Shown here in pieces: positions 43,149 through 58,100 of a DNA stretch of 64,000 nt (its first letter is position 1; every line of letters starts with the position of its first letter). The stretch covers positions 4,092,001 through 4,156,000 of the forward strand of contig OZ005703.1 of the NCBI GenBank assembly GCA_963930775.1. Reading direction: 5' to 3'. The DNA is from Cliona cf. orientalis. Lineage: Eukaryota > Porifera > Demospongiae > Clionaida > Clionaidae. A model generated the notes under the pieces. It saw only the letters and a program-made list of their open reading frames with translations, searched no databases and was not told the origin of the DNA. The position numbers and the translations under genes are program-made.

Positions 43149-46100
43149 GTAAGAAGACGTCAATTTCCAGATATACTGAGATAGTTTGAAGGTTGTGTTG
43201 CATGCGTGGCTGCTGTTTCTTTTAGAAACTGTAGTCTCGCGGGCCAGGGGCTGTTTGCTGTAGCCGGTGGGCTCTTTTTAGAAGAGAAAATTTAATGTTA
43301 CCCAGTAGTTTCAGAGGTCCTCAAACGAGCTCTGCAGCCACCACTGTAAGCTGTGTTGTGTGTTTTGCATATACATGCAGCTGTATAGTTGCAGTATTCA
43401 TCATCGATCACTTGATTTTGCTACTTTTGTAACACCAATCCTAGGAGGTGCATGGGGTAAATCATAGATTATATATTCCCCTCCCCTGGGTAAATCAATC
43501 CCTGGGGTAAATCAATCCCTGGGGTATTAATGAGTGTGACCAACAAATTATGATCAGGGGGATTTTAACAGCCAGATATGGCAATCACGTCACTTGGGCC
43601 ACTGCAATTTATTTCTTGGGCTAGCTGGCCTCAGTGGTGTGTCCAGGATTTGAAGGAGGGAGGTTCCAAGTCAATTGTGCGCAAAGCGCGCGCACAAAAT
43701 TTTAACCCATGCCCCTCGCTAACACGTTCTTGAAGATAGCTGGCCGACAAAGAAGGCTGTTTTGGCCAAGTAGCGACGAGAAAGTAGGCGAATTTTAGAG
43801 GCCAGTAAGTTCATGGTTGGTTCTGGCTACCAATATAAAGATTATTGTCGATTATCAATAAAAACAGTTAATTGCCACTGAGCTACTGCCATCTGGCTGT
43901 TGTGCCAGAGCTGAGGGGGGTGCTCGAGCACCCTGAGCCCCCCCCTCCCGGACACGCCACTGGGCCTTGCCTCAGGATAGGGTCGGTAGGTCGGCTTATG
44001 GAGTCGGTCTCAGATGCCATCTCTGTGATTGAGGCACAGGCATCAATGTGGCTTGTAGACTGTGCACACTATATTGACGACCTTGTACCATATGCACCTG
44101 GTCCATTAGAACTAGGCAGCTACTGGGAATGTGGTTAAGTTATGATAATTTACAAGTATTCACACATCCAGTTCAGACTCACACAACGGTTTCCATCCCC
44201 ATTATTTAACCTGATAATATTAGAAAATCCGCTGCAAGCATGCAAGCTTGTATGATAACTGCGTACCTTTGTGAATCTATCGCACTAAGGCCACTTCAAC
44301 GTAATACTCCATTTCTGGGGCCTGACTGACCCTATTTTAAGGTCAGAGGTCAGGTTTATGTTCTGAGCATGCACAATAGAGATTATTGACCTAGGACACA
44401 TCTCTTGACCTTGACAGTGACAAGATTCGATGCTTCAATCACAGGAGATGAACTTGACACTGCAGTATAGCTTCTGAACTTCAGATCACTTGTGGCTTTC
44501 GAGGGAGAAAGCTTTCATGAATTTCACGATTTTTCAGCCATCCGCGAAAGTTTTCTCCATGAAATTCTAGGCATGCCACACCCATTATGCGACCAGTTTT
44601 AACATTTCGTGAAAGTTTTCTCTGTGAAATGCTCTTTTCCTACCAATCCGCGAAAATTTTCTCCCTCGAAAATTTCCCGCTATACGGTATCCATGGGATA
44701 TTACATCAGCCAAGAGAATGCGTGAAATTTGGCCGTCATAGAAAGTAGCACTCGGCTTTTAATCCATTCCTTGATACATGCGTCAGATACTCCACATACT
44801 TACCGATTTCAAGTCTCAGAAAGGCTCCATGGAGGCCCTGAATTTTTGGGTAATTACCGCATGGTTTATTACACCATAATTACCTCCTACTGGGATTTAG
44901 TTAAATGAAACGCTTGACCATGTCCTCAATAGCTGCATGGTTGTACTTGTGCCTGTGGTAAAAGGTCGTCAATATAGTGCATGCACAGGACGTATGCCTC
45001 CACCTCATGCTCAATTGCAGAAATGTTAGAAGTTGAGCCCGAGACCGATTCTCAGCTGCGATAGTGACAAGTCTGGATGCTTTCATCACAGAGATATGAG
45101 CTTGACAGCACAGTACAGGTCGGTTATGACACTTACATAGAACGGTAGGCATGCACACTATATATACCATACGCATGCTATATATAGTGCTATATGTATA
45201 CCTTACGTCAGCCCACAAAAAGTCGCGGAGTTGCAATGGTGGCACTTGAAGCATGCAACTTTTAAGGTATTCGCTGGATATATTACATGTATGTGTAAGT
45301 CAGTCTATACTTCAGCGAATTTTCAGGTCTCATAATTACCTAATAACCGTAAAAGAGGAAATTGCTACTGGTTATCATTCTGTATTAGCAGGGCTATAAT
45401 TAAGTCATAATTGCCTTCACCAGTATTGTATCAATACTCCATTGTACAATGTGCAGTGCCATATGCTACAAAAAATTTTATATGTATGAACGGCTTGTTG
45501 GGGATTGTTAGCTTCCTTGTAGAATGCCACTTTGTGCATGCCGCTTACATTCCTATCCATACCCATCAATAAGTTAAAAGAATCTGATTCATAAACTAGA
45601 AGATGCTATAAGGCCAAGCAAGGTTAAAGTTTCTGAGACCTGCCCACATCAAGAAGATTCACAAACTAAAATATGTTACAAGGCCAAGCAAAGTTAATAA
45701 CAATTTTTAGGTCTTTGAAATGTTAATCAACTGCTTTGATTAACATGCCAAAGACCTAAAAATTGCTCTACAGTGCTAATTAAGAGGGGCTCCCCCACTA
45801 AATCAATAGCGCTGAGTTAAAAAATTGCAATGATATTCTCTAAAAAATCTCCACGAAAGCCTATACTAGCGATCTAATTAGTGACCTATTAGCCAAAGGT
45901 CAAGCCTGTCCTACCTCCTCTGGTGTAGCACTAGCGAAAGTGGGAGTGGCGATAGTGGCCACGCCTATTTTTCACTACGTCCTGAGTCCCAATTAACAAA
46001 TCGATTCGGCCGACCGATGAGGTAGTTATGATGAAATGTGATGAAATGATGACGAAACCTATGATGAAATTGGGGTGAAGACTGCTTCAAAATGTTTAGC

Positions 46101-49100
46101 TCGCATGACAGGGTGTTGGGACCCAGAATTCGAACCTAGCGTAGAAGAGATTGTGGACTATCGATGATATATGGCGATTCTCTCAGTTCGCTTTCTTTAG
46201 CGAGCTCGCTCTCAGGGGGGATTTCCCTGTTCAGTCGAGCACATGCCAGGTGAAGGTCACGTCCGGGTCAACCAGCTCAAGCCGTGCGCCCCAATATACG
46301 TGTACGGAGCATGCGCAGTTTATCGATGTAATAGGTGCAGTGAATCTATGCTTTTGAGGGACTCGGGATGTAGTCTAAGTTTTTCATTAAAAATAAAATA
46401 AAAGCTGCCTTCTGCATGGGTTTTGAATTGAATGTTTGTTTGGCCTAATATAGTTGTCCATTAGTTGCTAATAAGGTAATCATTATTATCCCTTGTGGCA
46501 ACATTAATGTGTAGGTGAAACAGGATTACTGTAATCACCGAGCGATTTTCTGTCAGTCCGTGTCTGCACGTCTGTGCATCTGTCCCTACCCTAGATATTT
46601 TCTGAGATCTATGATTATGTCACGGTGTGATGCACACTATATATGCTAGCCTCAAAGGTCATCTTGACAGCAAGAATGTGTAAAATAAGGGAGAAAGTGT
46701 CACATGGATGCACCAGGGGTCAAATGCATGCAAACCTATCGGAGTCATACGTGTATATAATGTGATCAACTGAAATATGTGTAATTATTATTGTACACCA
46801 CAGCAATGGAATATAGGCGTATACCTATAGAATGAGATACTTTATGTAGATCTCTCATCTATTATATAAATAGTAACAAGTATAGGGCAAATGGTCACTA
46901 CTGTCTTTGGGTGAAGGCTTGGCCCCCTAGAGCTATGATATGATTTCCTATTGTTGATACCGTATCCTCCCGAAAATAAGCCCCCCCTTTTTCAGCAGTA
47001 GACATGACCTAGACTGGGGAGGGGGCTTATTTTCGAATATGCACTTTCCCTCGAATATAAGCCCCCCCTCTGTGAAAGCAACAACGATCACGATCCATTT
47101 GCAGTCGCCGTGTGGAAGGACGACACCATTGTTGGTCACGTACCGCGGGAAATATCAAGAGTTTTTCTTCAAAAGAGTGGCAGCGAGATGACCTGCTAAG
47201 TAGACAGCAACAGACGACGATCGGCGGTGGGGAAAGGACTTGTTGTTCCGTGTGTGTACGTCTTCAGAGGAAAGCAAAAGCATCTTGACCGGCTCATAAG
47301 TGTCTTCGCCAAGCTAGAAGTGCCATCATAACAGAGTGACTTCAAAACCGGCTTTTCTAAAAGCTACCACCATACAAAAGATTCCTCTTTGTACTCGTAG
47401 TCAATTGAAGGGCGGGGTTACGTACGTACGCGCTCGCGCGCGCGTATATACGTACGTGTGCGGTCTACTTGGTGGGAGGGGGGCTTATAATCGAGGCGAA
47501 CATACCTGTGCAAGAACTTGAGGGTCAAAGAGGGGAGGGGGCTTATTTTCGAAGGGGGCTTATTTTCGGGAGGATACGGTAATAGCCTCATCCCTAGGCC
47601 TATTTCCAGCTTTTCAAGGTTTGCAAGTGGATACATATTACATGATATCGATGGATAGAAGGTCCAGACCATCTCTGGTAGGTTTTTCGGCAACATTGGA
47701 AATTGGTGCGCCTTGTGCATCAGTTTTTTTAGTAGTGCTTGTAGAATACTACAGCTCTAGAGAGCACGATACTTGCACACATGTATATTATACCTAAATT
47801 GAGCTCGAGCATGTGTTACAGTAATGGAATCACAAATAGTGTTGTATGGTTGATAGGTGTGTCTGATCAATAAGTATGCATAATCTTTAGCATTTGTCTC
47901 TGTGATGGTGTTTGCTATGATTACTGGTTCCACAGGGCAGACCAATTGTAGTGGGCATGCTGATGGTGACTACCCTTGTCTGGACAACAGTATTTCTGCG
48001 CTGGCTAACCTTCCACTCATCAATCCTGACATACACCATGTTCCTCTGCCTCCTGAACTCATTGAGGAGTTTCATAGTATCCTTATTGGTATATTGATAT
48101 TGGGGGTATCACTTATAAGCATGCATGCAAGTTCTATAAAATTAATCATCAATCCAAGTAGACCAATCAACGTGAATGGGTACTAGGAGATTACAATATT
48201 AATCCTAGAAGTGTAGAATTTGCTTTGACAAGGGCACTTCACTGCATGAAGCTTCAAGTAAAGCTTTAGCCTAAGTACAATACATGTACATGTATGCCAT
48301 GTATTCTCGCTAATGATGTTAGTTATACTATAAATGTGGGGGGAGTGGTTTGCTTTACTTGCCCCTGCTACAACTGATTCAGTTATCACAAGTGACATTA
48401 AGTATGTGTATGAGAAAATAGTGTTAATCAGTCAAAACAGGCCTCTTGAAAATTTTGTGTGATTTTTATAATGTGTGTTTAATCGTTTCAGTATACAGCA
48501 CGATTTGTGTGATGCAAATCACTTGACTCGTAAATAAAAATCACGGATAAAAATATTGCTTCATGGTATCTTCCATCTGCGTACATGTACGTATGTGCTT
48601 TTACGAAACTCATAAATATTTTAAGACTCCAAGTTTATGTAAGCCCCTTGGTGCCCTAGTTTTCTGTAGAGGTGGATTGCAGTTACACTTTTGGTACCTA
48701 CATGTACGTACTTGATGAAATTTCATGCTAGTACTAGCAGTGGAGCTTTGTACCGAGGGTTTTACCAGTGGTGTGTCCAGGATGGGGCCGGGGACCTGCA
48801 CCTGTATGTAGCAGGCACTCTTTCTTGATGTTACTGTACCAAGTGTTTTGCACTAAAGTGCTTCATTATCCCGGCAAATGCCTTAACTGCCAGTTGTGTT
48901 TGGGTATTTATGCCTGATACTTTGGGTGGATGATTCCCTGTGGCTACAAATGCTGTTGAATTCTTTGACTGAGTGAACCACAGACATGCAGTGTAACTGT
49001 ATCATGGGACTCCTTCCAGAGATTAACCGAGCCTGGCTGGTGATTGACAGTAATATCTATTTATGGAACTATGAGAATGGCAGAGATTTGGCCTACTTTG

Positions 49101-52100
49101 ATGGTTTAAATGAGGTCATCCTATCAGCAGGACTAGTGCTGCCCAGAACTGGAGTATTTCAGGATCATATACAGTTTCTCCTTTGTCTGGCCACTGCTGT
49201 GGAGATAGTAATTCTAGGAGTCAATTTTACAGGTAAGAAATATGTGTGTTTGTGTATTCTGTGTACTGTAAATCATGAATATTTCATGTCTAAAATATTT
49301 GGTGCAATAATTTTATGCATTAAATAATTTTTGGACAAGCAACCCTGTACGTGTTGCATTATTGCGCGTTTAATTTTCGCACAAGTCAGGCTGTCCGAAA
49401 ATATTTTAACAACAAAATGTTCACGATTTACGGTATATGTATGTATGCCGATCAGTATACCATAGAAAGTGTATCTATTAAATTAATTGTGAATTGCGAG
49501 TTTTCTCATAATAACAAGTACCGGTAGTAGATTCACAAGCATGATTATATTGTACATGCATACCGTAAAGTCTGGTTAATAAGCGCACATGTTTATTAAG
49601 CGCATACTTTTTAATAAGCGCATGCTTCCTTCCTGTTGCTGAGTATTGTCTAATAAGCGCATGCGCCCAATAAAGACGACAGTAGTATTCACCGTTCGAT
49701 CAAGAGTGTTCCATGCTCTACATGGCTAGAACTAATTTACCAACCTATTTTCGGATAGCCAGCTGCACGAGATCGGCTATACTCAACACTATGATGTTCC
49801 ACTGAGACGGTTTCGGACTCTTGACCTTGACTTCAAAGCGAGTCTCGCCGAAGAAGTCGGCTATTTTTCCACGGTTTTCTTCCAGTAATGGCTTCCGATC
49901 ATACTCCCATGAACTATTACAGAGCTTATTCCAAGAATCGCTGTGTTCATAACTTGCTAGCTTTGTGATTGAGTGCTCGAACGTGCTGACAGTGGGCGGG
50001 GCCAAAATTTCACTAAGCGCATATCGTCTAATAGGCGCATGTTTCCTTACCACCTAGAGTGATAAGCGCATGCGCTTATTAACCAGACTTTACGGTATTA
50101 TGTATGCAATAATATTGTGTTACGGGGTTGACATTTATAAATGTTGGATTCACAACTTGATCTGATTTGCCTAGATGCAATCTTCAAACCACACAATTAG
50201 AAACCATCCTATGGTATTAGAACTTCACTGTTGTGGAGTTGTGCAAATAATAGGCTGATTATAACAATTTTGATTAAAGAAGGTGTATATATATCCCGGA
50301 CCAGGGTAATTAAAATTTGCACTCATATATACATGTGTAACGAACTAAAACAAGCTGAACAATGAATCTAGACCAAGCTGACTCTTGTTTGTGTGTGACC
50401 TAATTAGTGTTCTGTGACCCTGGCTGTCTGTAAGCAGCCCTTACACTTTATCCTCATGTTTTATGCATAGCACCTTAAGTATATAAGCACAGTGTGATTT
50501 CTGACTACTATCTCTCTATCTGTATCTGAATCTCTAAACATCACTATTACGGGCTACCAGCCCTGTGTGAACAGTACGGGGTTACATTGGTGTCAGGAGT
50601 GGGATAACTATGTCTGGAGAAGAGGACCCACCGCCTACTGATGGTCCACCGCCTACTGATGATTCACCTGCTGTACTGACAGGAGCTGCAGCAGCGGTTG
50701 CTACAGAGAGACAGCCATTACGAGTGAGTATGCGGCCACCTGTGAGATACTCTGCTGGGGCAGATATAGAGCTCTGGCTCACACGTTTCGAACTGTACGT
50801 GAGAGAGCTGGGCATTGCACAAAACCAATGGACGAGGGAATTACTACCATTACTGGAGGACGAGCCGTTCAGGGTGGTGACGCAGCTGGGCCTAGTGCAC
50901 TCCACTGATTATAAGGCTGTCATTACTGGCCTACGGCAACAGTTCGCTGTAGAAGGAAACGAGCTGGAATGGCAGCATCAACTGCAGAGTCGCACACAAA
51001 GACCGGGAGAGAAATTTGCTGAGTATGCAGGATGTTTGCGCGTACTTGCCGATAAGGCCTACCCTAAGTGGTCTCCTGAGCAGCGGCAGGAGGTGTTGCG
51101 GAACCACTTCATCCAGGGAGTTCACTCCTCTACTGTACAACTTTATCTAATGCAAGAAATGCCATCTTCCTTGGATGAAGCTCTCCAATTCGCTGTGCAG
51201 AGGCAGTCCGTTGAACTCGCACAAAAGAGACTACATAAGGAACGTAGCCAGGTGGAACCAACCTTTTCACTCCAGACGTCGCCGGCGGCACCAGAGGCAG
51301 CTAATGCAGTCGCTGGAACTAACAGCTGGCAAATAGCTGAATTGACCAAGCAGTTACAACGGCTGACGGAAGAAGTAGCACAGCTGCAGAAAGAAAAGCC
51401 TACCCAGCGCGCTGTTGGAGGACCAATATGTTGGGGATGCCGGGAAAGAGGCCATATTAGGCGCAACTGCCCTAAGAAGTCGGGACAACAGCGATCGGGA
51501 GGTAGCTACCGACAAAGAGGAAATCAAAACTCTACCCACCGGCCAGCCACAGGGAATGCTACGGTCAACTCTACACTACTTGTTGCTGGCAAAGTAGCTC
51601 GAGTCAACTGGATCAGCCGTAACACTGGTGAAGAAAGATATCTGGGATCAAGCAAGTTCAAATAGCAAGCTGTCGGCTCCAGATTCACCAGTGGTGGCAG
51701 CAAATGGAGCAGAACTAGATATTGTGGGGAAAACGGTTGTTCTTTTGGAGGTGGGAGGCCTGCAGACGGAGTTCCCTGTTCTGGTGGCAAGAACACTCAC
51801 CCAGGACTGCATCCTAGGTGCTGACTTTCTTCTCCATAACAGATGCGTGGTTGATATGCACCGGCAAATACTACTAGCTGGAGGGGAGTCAGTGCAGTTT
51901 GATCTGTCCACTCGTCAAGAGATGCTCTCCACTTGTCATGTGACACTCCTAGAGTCGACTACTATACCTGCTGCCTCAGAAGTCCAGTTGCCTGTCCATC
52001 TCTCGGGTGAGGAGGGAGTTGTAATGCACCCTTGTTTAGCTGTTTTGGACCCCTCGCAAGAATTTTCAGAACGGCATGGTGTATTAATTGCCCATTCATT

Positions 52101-55100
52101 GTCTTATACAGGAGCTGAGAAGACACTTGTGCAAATTTTGAACCCCTCACCAGCCCTGGTTCTGGTACATCGGCACGAGAAAATTGGGCGTCTACTACCA
52201 CTCGAAGGTGCTCAAGTTGTCTGTACCGTGGATCCCTCCCCCGAAAGGAAACTACCCACCAGCCAAGACATAGAGGGAGCAATCGAGATGCTGTTAGAGA
52301 AGGCAGAGTACCCGACAGCCAGTGACAGAGAACAGCTCCAGTCTCTACTGCTTGAATTCTCGGATATTATTTCTACAGGAGATGATGATTTGGGTCGGAC
52401 TGACCTAGTCCGACACAAGATTGATACTGGGGAAGCTACCCCAGTGAGACTCCCAGCTAGGAGACTGCCGTTCCAGCAAAGACGTGAGGTTCACGAACTA
52501 CTAGACAAAATGCTGAAACGAGACGTAATCGAGGAAGCACATGGCCCATGGTCATCACCCATAGTGCTCGTAAAGAAGAAGGATGGCTCTACTCGTTTCT
52601 GTGTCGATTTCAGGAAAATCAACAACCTCACTAAGAAAGATGCACGCCCACTCCCCAGGATCGATGACACGCTCGATACGCTAGGAGAGGCTAAATGGTT
52701 TTCGACACTTGATCTTGCCAGTGGCTACTGGCAGGTTGAAGTAGACCCTAACGATAAGCCAAAAACAGCATTTGCGACGCCTTTTGGCTTATACCAGTTT
52801 CGTGTCATGCCGTTCGGCCTATGTAACGCACCTGCAACCTTCCAACGATTGATGGAAAGAGTTCTGCGAGGCCTACACTGGACAACCTGTTTGGTCTACA
52901 TAGATGATGTCATCATTTTCAGTGGGACTATTGGGGAGCATCTTCAACGCCTGGCAGAAGTTTTCAGTCGACTCAGGGATGCCAAACTAAAGATCAAGCC
53001 AAGCAAATGCCATCTTCTCCGACAAAGTGTTCATTACCTCGGCCATATAATTTCTCAGCGGGGGGTGGAGACTGACCCTGACAAAGTGAGAGCAATTGCT
53101 GCCTGGCCTGCCCCAACCTCGTGCAAGGAACTCCGTCAGTTCCTGGGACTTGCATCATACTACAGGAGGTTTGTGAAGGGATTCGCTCAAATAGCCTCAC
53201 CCCTGTTCAAGTTAACTGAGAAGAACAAAAAATGGCAATGGGAAGAAGATTGTAACCAGGCCTTCTTACACCTCAAGAACAAGTTGACCTCCACGCCAGT
53301 TCTTGCATTGCCAAATTTTAAATTGTGTTTCACATTAGATGTGGACGCTAGCGGGGAAGGCCTTGGAGCGGTTCTGTCTCAAAAAGCAAATGCCGGGGGT
53401 GAGCAAGCGATTGCATATGCGAGTCGAGCCCTAACCAAGTCAGAAAGAAAGTATGCTGCCACTCGCAAGGAGATGCTTGCCCTGGTATGGGGAATCAAAC
53501 ACTTTCGCCCCTATCTGTATGGCCAATCCTTTGAAGTACGCACAGATCACAACTCTCTAAAGTGGCTATACAGCTTCCGGGAACCAGAAGGCCAAATTGC
53601 CCGCTGGCTGGAAGTACTAGCAGAGTACGAGTTTACCATCACTCACAGACCAGGAGTGAAACACACAAATGCAGATGCATTATCCCGAAGCTCTTTTGAA
53701 CACCCCCATTCCCTGGAGCTGACTGCAGCACCAGTCTCTTCAGTGTGTAGTAACAATTGGCTGGGAGCCACCACGCCAGGTCAAATTCAAGCTGCCCAGC
53801 GGGAAGACCCCAACTTATTGGCGGTAGCGACATGGCTAGAAGAGGATGTTGTGCCTCAGCACTGCCCAAAGAATGGCAGCAAAGCACTCCAAACACTTTG
53901 GAATCAAAGACACCATTTGATTCTCCAGAATGGTATTGTCTACCGCTGCTGGAGCAGGGTTCTGCCCACACTGGTCGGGAGTGGTCGGGACCGACCACCA
54001 CTACCTACAGAGCGACCAGTACTAACCTTTCTCCGACCAGTTCATACTTTCTAAGATACAGTAATAGCTTCTTTTCAGCCTTCTAGCTCAGATCGCCTCT
54101 TCATGCACTTGTAGGTGTGCATTAAATAGAGTGAAAACATTGAGCATGCTGAGCATGCTCAGTGCTAAGGGGCCACGCCCACTTATCTACCACGTGCACA
54201 GACTAGACAGTAGCTGCTCGCCATTTTTTTGTGCCATCACTTCGAGCTTCTTTAAAACGACGGACACAATGTCTATTCTTGAATATTTCACGAGGAAAGA
54301 TGAGTGCCAGCTTCCGAATTCTAAGCGTTCTAGACTCAATGAGGCTGACAGCGATGATGACTCTAGCAGTGCTGCTGAAGGTGACATTGATGAACCAGAA
54401 CTTACCAGCCATGAAGGCGACAGTAGTGTTCTGACAGCTGAAAGCTCATCTACGGAATCCTCAACTAATCGTGCCAAGCGAAAACAAGCCAGTAAGTTTT
54501 GTAGTGATTGGCGTAAGGGAAGAGAACAGTGGCTGAAATACTTGCCAGGCCAGGGAATGTTTTGTGTCCTATGCCAGAAGCATAATAAGAGCCCTTTTGC
54601 TCGCGGTACTTGGAACACAGCCCCATGCACCAGGCTTAGATTGCAAAGCATTTCGGCCCACGAAGCTTGTGCAGCTCATAAGGATGCTTTAAGGCTGGAA
54701 AGTGAAAAACTAACCACCAAAACTATTCAAAGTGCAATAAATCCCAGAATCCCAGCAAAAGGAATAGAACAAGCATTTACTAGTCTCTATTTTTTGGCTA
54801 AACAGAGAATTGCCCACACTACTAATTTTGAACCTCTTCTTGATTTGCTGGGGCTGCTTGGACTTAATGTGAAGTCCAAAATTCAAATAGCAAAGAATGC
54901 CTTGTATACTAGTGACAAGTCTATTCAAGAGATGGTCTTTGTTATTTCTGAGGTGATTGAAACACACATTTTGGACGAAATTAGGGAGTCGAGCCATTTT
55001 GCACTAATGCTCGATGAAACCACAGATTGCACTGTCACAGAACAATTAGCATTATATGGAAGGTGCATTGATCATGCAACTGGGGAGCTAAAGTCTCACT

Positions 55101-58100
55101 ATTTGAAAGTGATAGACACTCTACAGCCAGAAATTGAAGCACTTTGCACGGTGTCTGAGTCTCAGTCTGCATCTGATGTGGACACATGCATCAGTGTTTG
55201 TGCTCAAACAATAACAAATCGAATTTGTGAATATGTAGCATCAGCTGGGCTAGATATGGCAAAGATGAGAGGTATTGGCACAGATGGTGCATCTACAATG
55301 ATGGGTCGTCACAGTGGAGTCGTTGCACGTCTTAAGACTATCACACCCTCTGCAATTAGTGTACACTGCGCAGCGCACCGCCTAAATTTAGCCTCTTCAC
55401 AAGCTGGAGATTCTGTTTCTTATGTAAAAAGGTTCAGTAACATTCTTCGCCAGCTCTATGATTTTTTTGACAACAGTGCTGTTCGAACAGCAGGATTAGA
55501 AGCAGTTCAAACTTTAATCAATGAATCAGGAAAATTGTTAGCCCCATGCTCCACAAGATGGCTTAGTACCGAACGAAGTGTTAACAGGCTGAGAAAGTGC
55601 TTTATTTCTGTTGTGTTAAGTCTGCAGCGGGAGGGAGAGGAACGGTCAGATGCTAAAGCTTTGGGATTAAATAGTCTAGTGACTGAATACAGATTTATAT
55701 GCACAATGCTTTTGCTGTGTGATGCCCTACCCCATATCACTCACCTATCTAAATGCTTTCAGAGTGCCGACTGTGATTACAGTATCATACCAAGAATGGT
55801 AACAAGTACAGTCCATGCAATTAAACAGCTAAAAATAGTGGATGGTGTCAACATGAAGGGACTACAAGCATTTTTGGAGCAAATAGCAAATGCAGGTATT
55901 GATATAAAAAAACCTTCTCATTTAGGAGACGATTACTTCAAAAAATCCATCAGAGATCCTTACCTGGATAAATTGATCAATAATATTGAAGCCAGATTTG
56001 ATGACAAATCTGTATTAGCCTCTTTTGACATCTACAATCCTGCTAAATTACCATATTTGCCAGACAACCCATGTGCTGAGGATCTTGAAACCTTTACAGA
56101 GTATGGCAATGTTGAAGTTGAAATTTTAGCTCTTCAGTTTCAAGGTGTTGTTGCTGACTCTATTGAATGCCTTGAGGAATGGAGTAGTTTTAGACAATTT
56201 TTGAAAGAAAATTGTGCTGACTTGAAACAAAAGGAAGTCATATCAAAGCTTTGTTGTGATTCATCATGGGCAGCAATCTATCCTAACATGAGTACTTTAG
56301 CTAAGATATGCCGAGTGGTTCCCATTCAAACAGCTGATGTGGAAAGAACATTTTCTCAACTAAAACTGATTAAAACAAGAGTACGAAATCGAATGAATGA
56401 GAAAACTTTGGATTCTTTACTTCGAATAGCAATTGAAGGTCCCCCAATCAGTGAATTTCCAGTAACTGAAACTGTAAAACTTTGGGCGACAAAAAAGCAT
56501 CGACGACTGTCAATTTAACATTCTCCATTTTTCTATTGTATATTACGTGTATTGTGCATGCATACATTATTATTAACTTGAATGTGATGATAATACTATT
56601 GCTGCATAATTAATATGAAACACCTTGCAAACCATGTTACCACCACTCAAGAAATGCTGGGCAGAACCCTGCTGGAGGGATGTGCAAGGAAAAGGCATCA
56701 ACCCGAAACTACAGCTGGTTGTTCCGAAGCATTGGGTCCCAGAGATCCTTGCAAACTTGCACGACTCCTCAACTGCAGCTCACCTGGGGGTGAAAAAGAC
56801 CCTCGAGAAAGCCAGAAATAGATTTTACTGGATAAGACAAAGACATGATGTCGAGCAGTGGTGTGCAAGTTGTGCCAAGTGTGCATCCAGGAAGTCTCCA
56901 TCAAAAAAAGCCTGTGCTCCGCTGGTGACTGAAATTGCATCAAGACCAATGGAAAGAGTTGCAATGGACATCCTTGGCCCCCTCCCCGAGACAGACGCAG
57001 GAAACAAGTACATTCTGGTGGTAGGAGACTATTTCACGAAATGGAAGGAGGCCTACCCTATGAGGGATATGGAGGCCACAACAGTAGCCCGCCTACTGGT
57101 GAACGAATTCTTTTGCCGATTTGGCCTGCCAGATACACTGCACACCGACCAAGGAAGAAATTTTGAATCCTCACTAATCAAAGAAATTTGCTCATTATTG
57201 GGAATCCATAAGACCCGTACAACACCATACCACCCGCAGTCCGATGGTCTTGTTGAGAGGTTCAACCGTACATTGTTGAATGTGCTTAGCTTGGCTACCT
57301 CTGAAGACCAGTGAAAATGGGACCGGCAGATTCCAACACTAATGTTTGCTTACAGATCTAGTATCCAAGAAACTGCAGGAGCGACCCCATTCAAACTAAT
57401 GTTTGGTAGAGAAGCCCGCCTACCAATCGATTTGCAACTGAATTTACCAGCTGAAGATCTGCCCAGCAATAATCCAGCCAAGCAACTCGAGAATCGCCTG
57501 TCTCAAGCATATAGCTACGTCAAGTCACACATGCAAGGTGCCCACAAACGTCAAAAGTTGAATTATGATAAACAAGCTACCAATGGCTCGTATCATGTAC
57601 ACGATCAAGTATGGCTGCACAATCCTGTAGTACCTCGTGGCGCGAGTCGCAAGCTTCACTGCCCATGGCAAGGACCATTTAAAATTGTACAACGTATCGG
57701 TAATGTCTTGTACAAGATTCAAGATGAAAAGAAGCTAAAGAAATGTAGAGTTGTACACTTCAACCGACTTAAGCCCTTCAGGCAACGTCCTGAATCGCTG
57801 ACATCTCCCATGCCCCTTGCGCCCAGGCAAAGTACTTCTGAGGAGTCCGACAGTGACAGCGACACCAGTGAGCTAGAACCCACTACTGCAAGCTCTGACA
57901 GTGAAGATAACTCTGTGGATCAGGCAGACTCCCCCACACGGCCATCCACTACAGATAACTCAAATCCGGAGGTTGCCGAAGAACCAGCACCCGTGTTGCG
58001 TCGCTCTACACGACAAAGACGTCGGCCAGACTGGTATGGAAATGTTGTCACCATGCAAACATCTGAATCAGAACTTGATGACTAGTGCGAGGACGCACAT

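Noticed and set aside
54131..54268. Upstream ATG as the hAT transposase start
   Set aside because: The extra 46 residues are low in family-like features, while the ATG at 54,269 (MSILEYF) begins the typical N-terminus. Not excluded, only less likely.
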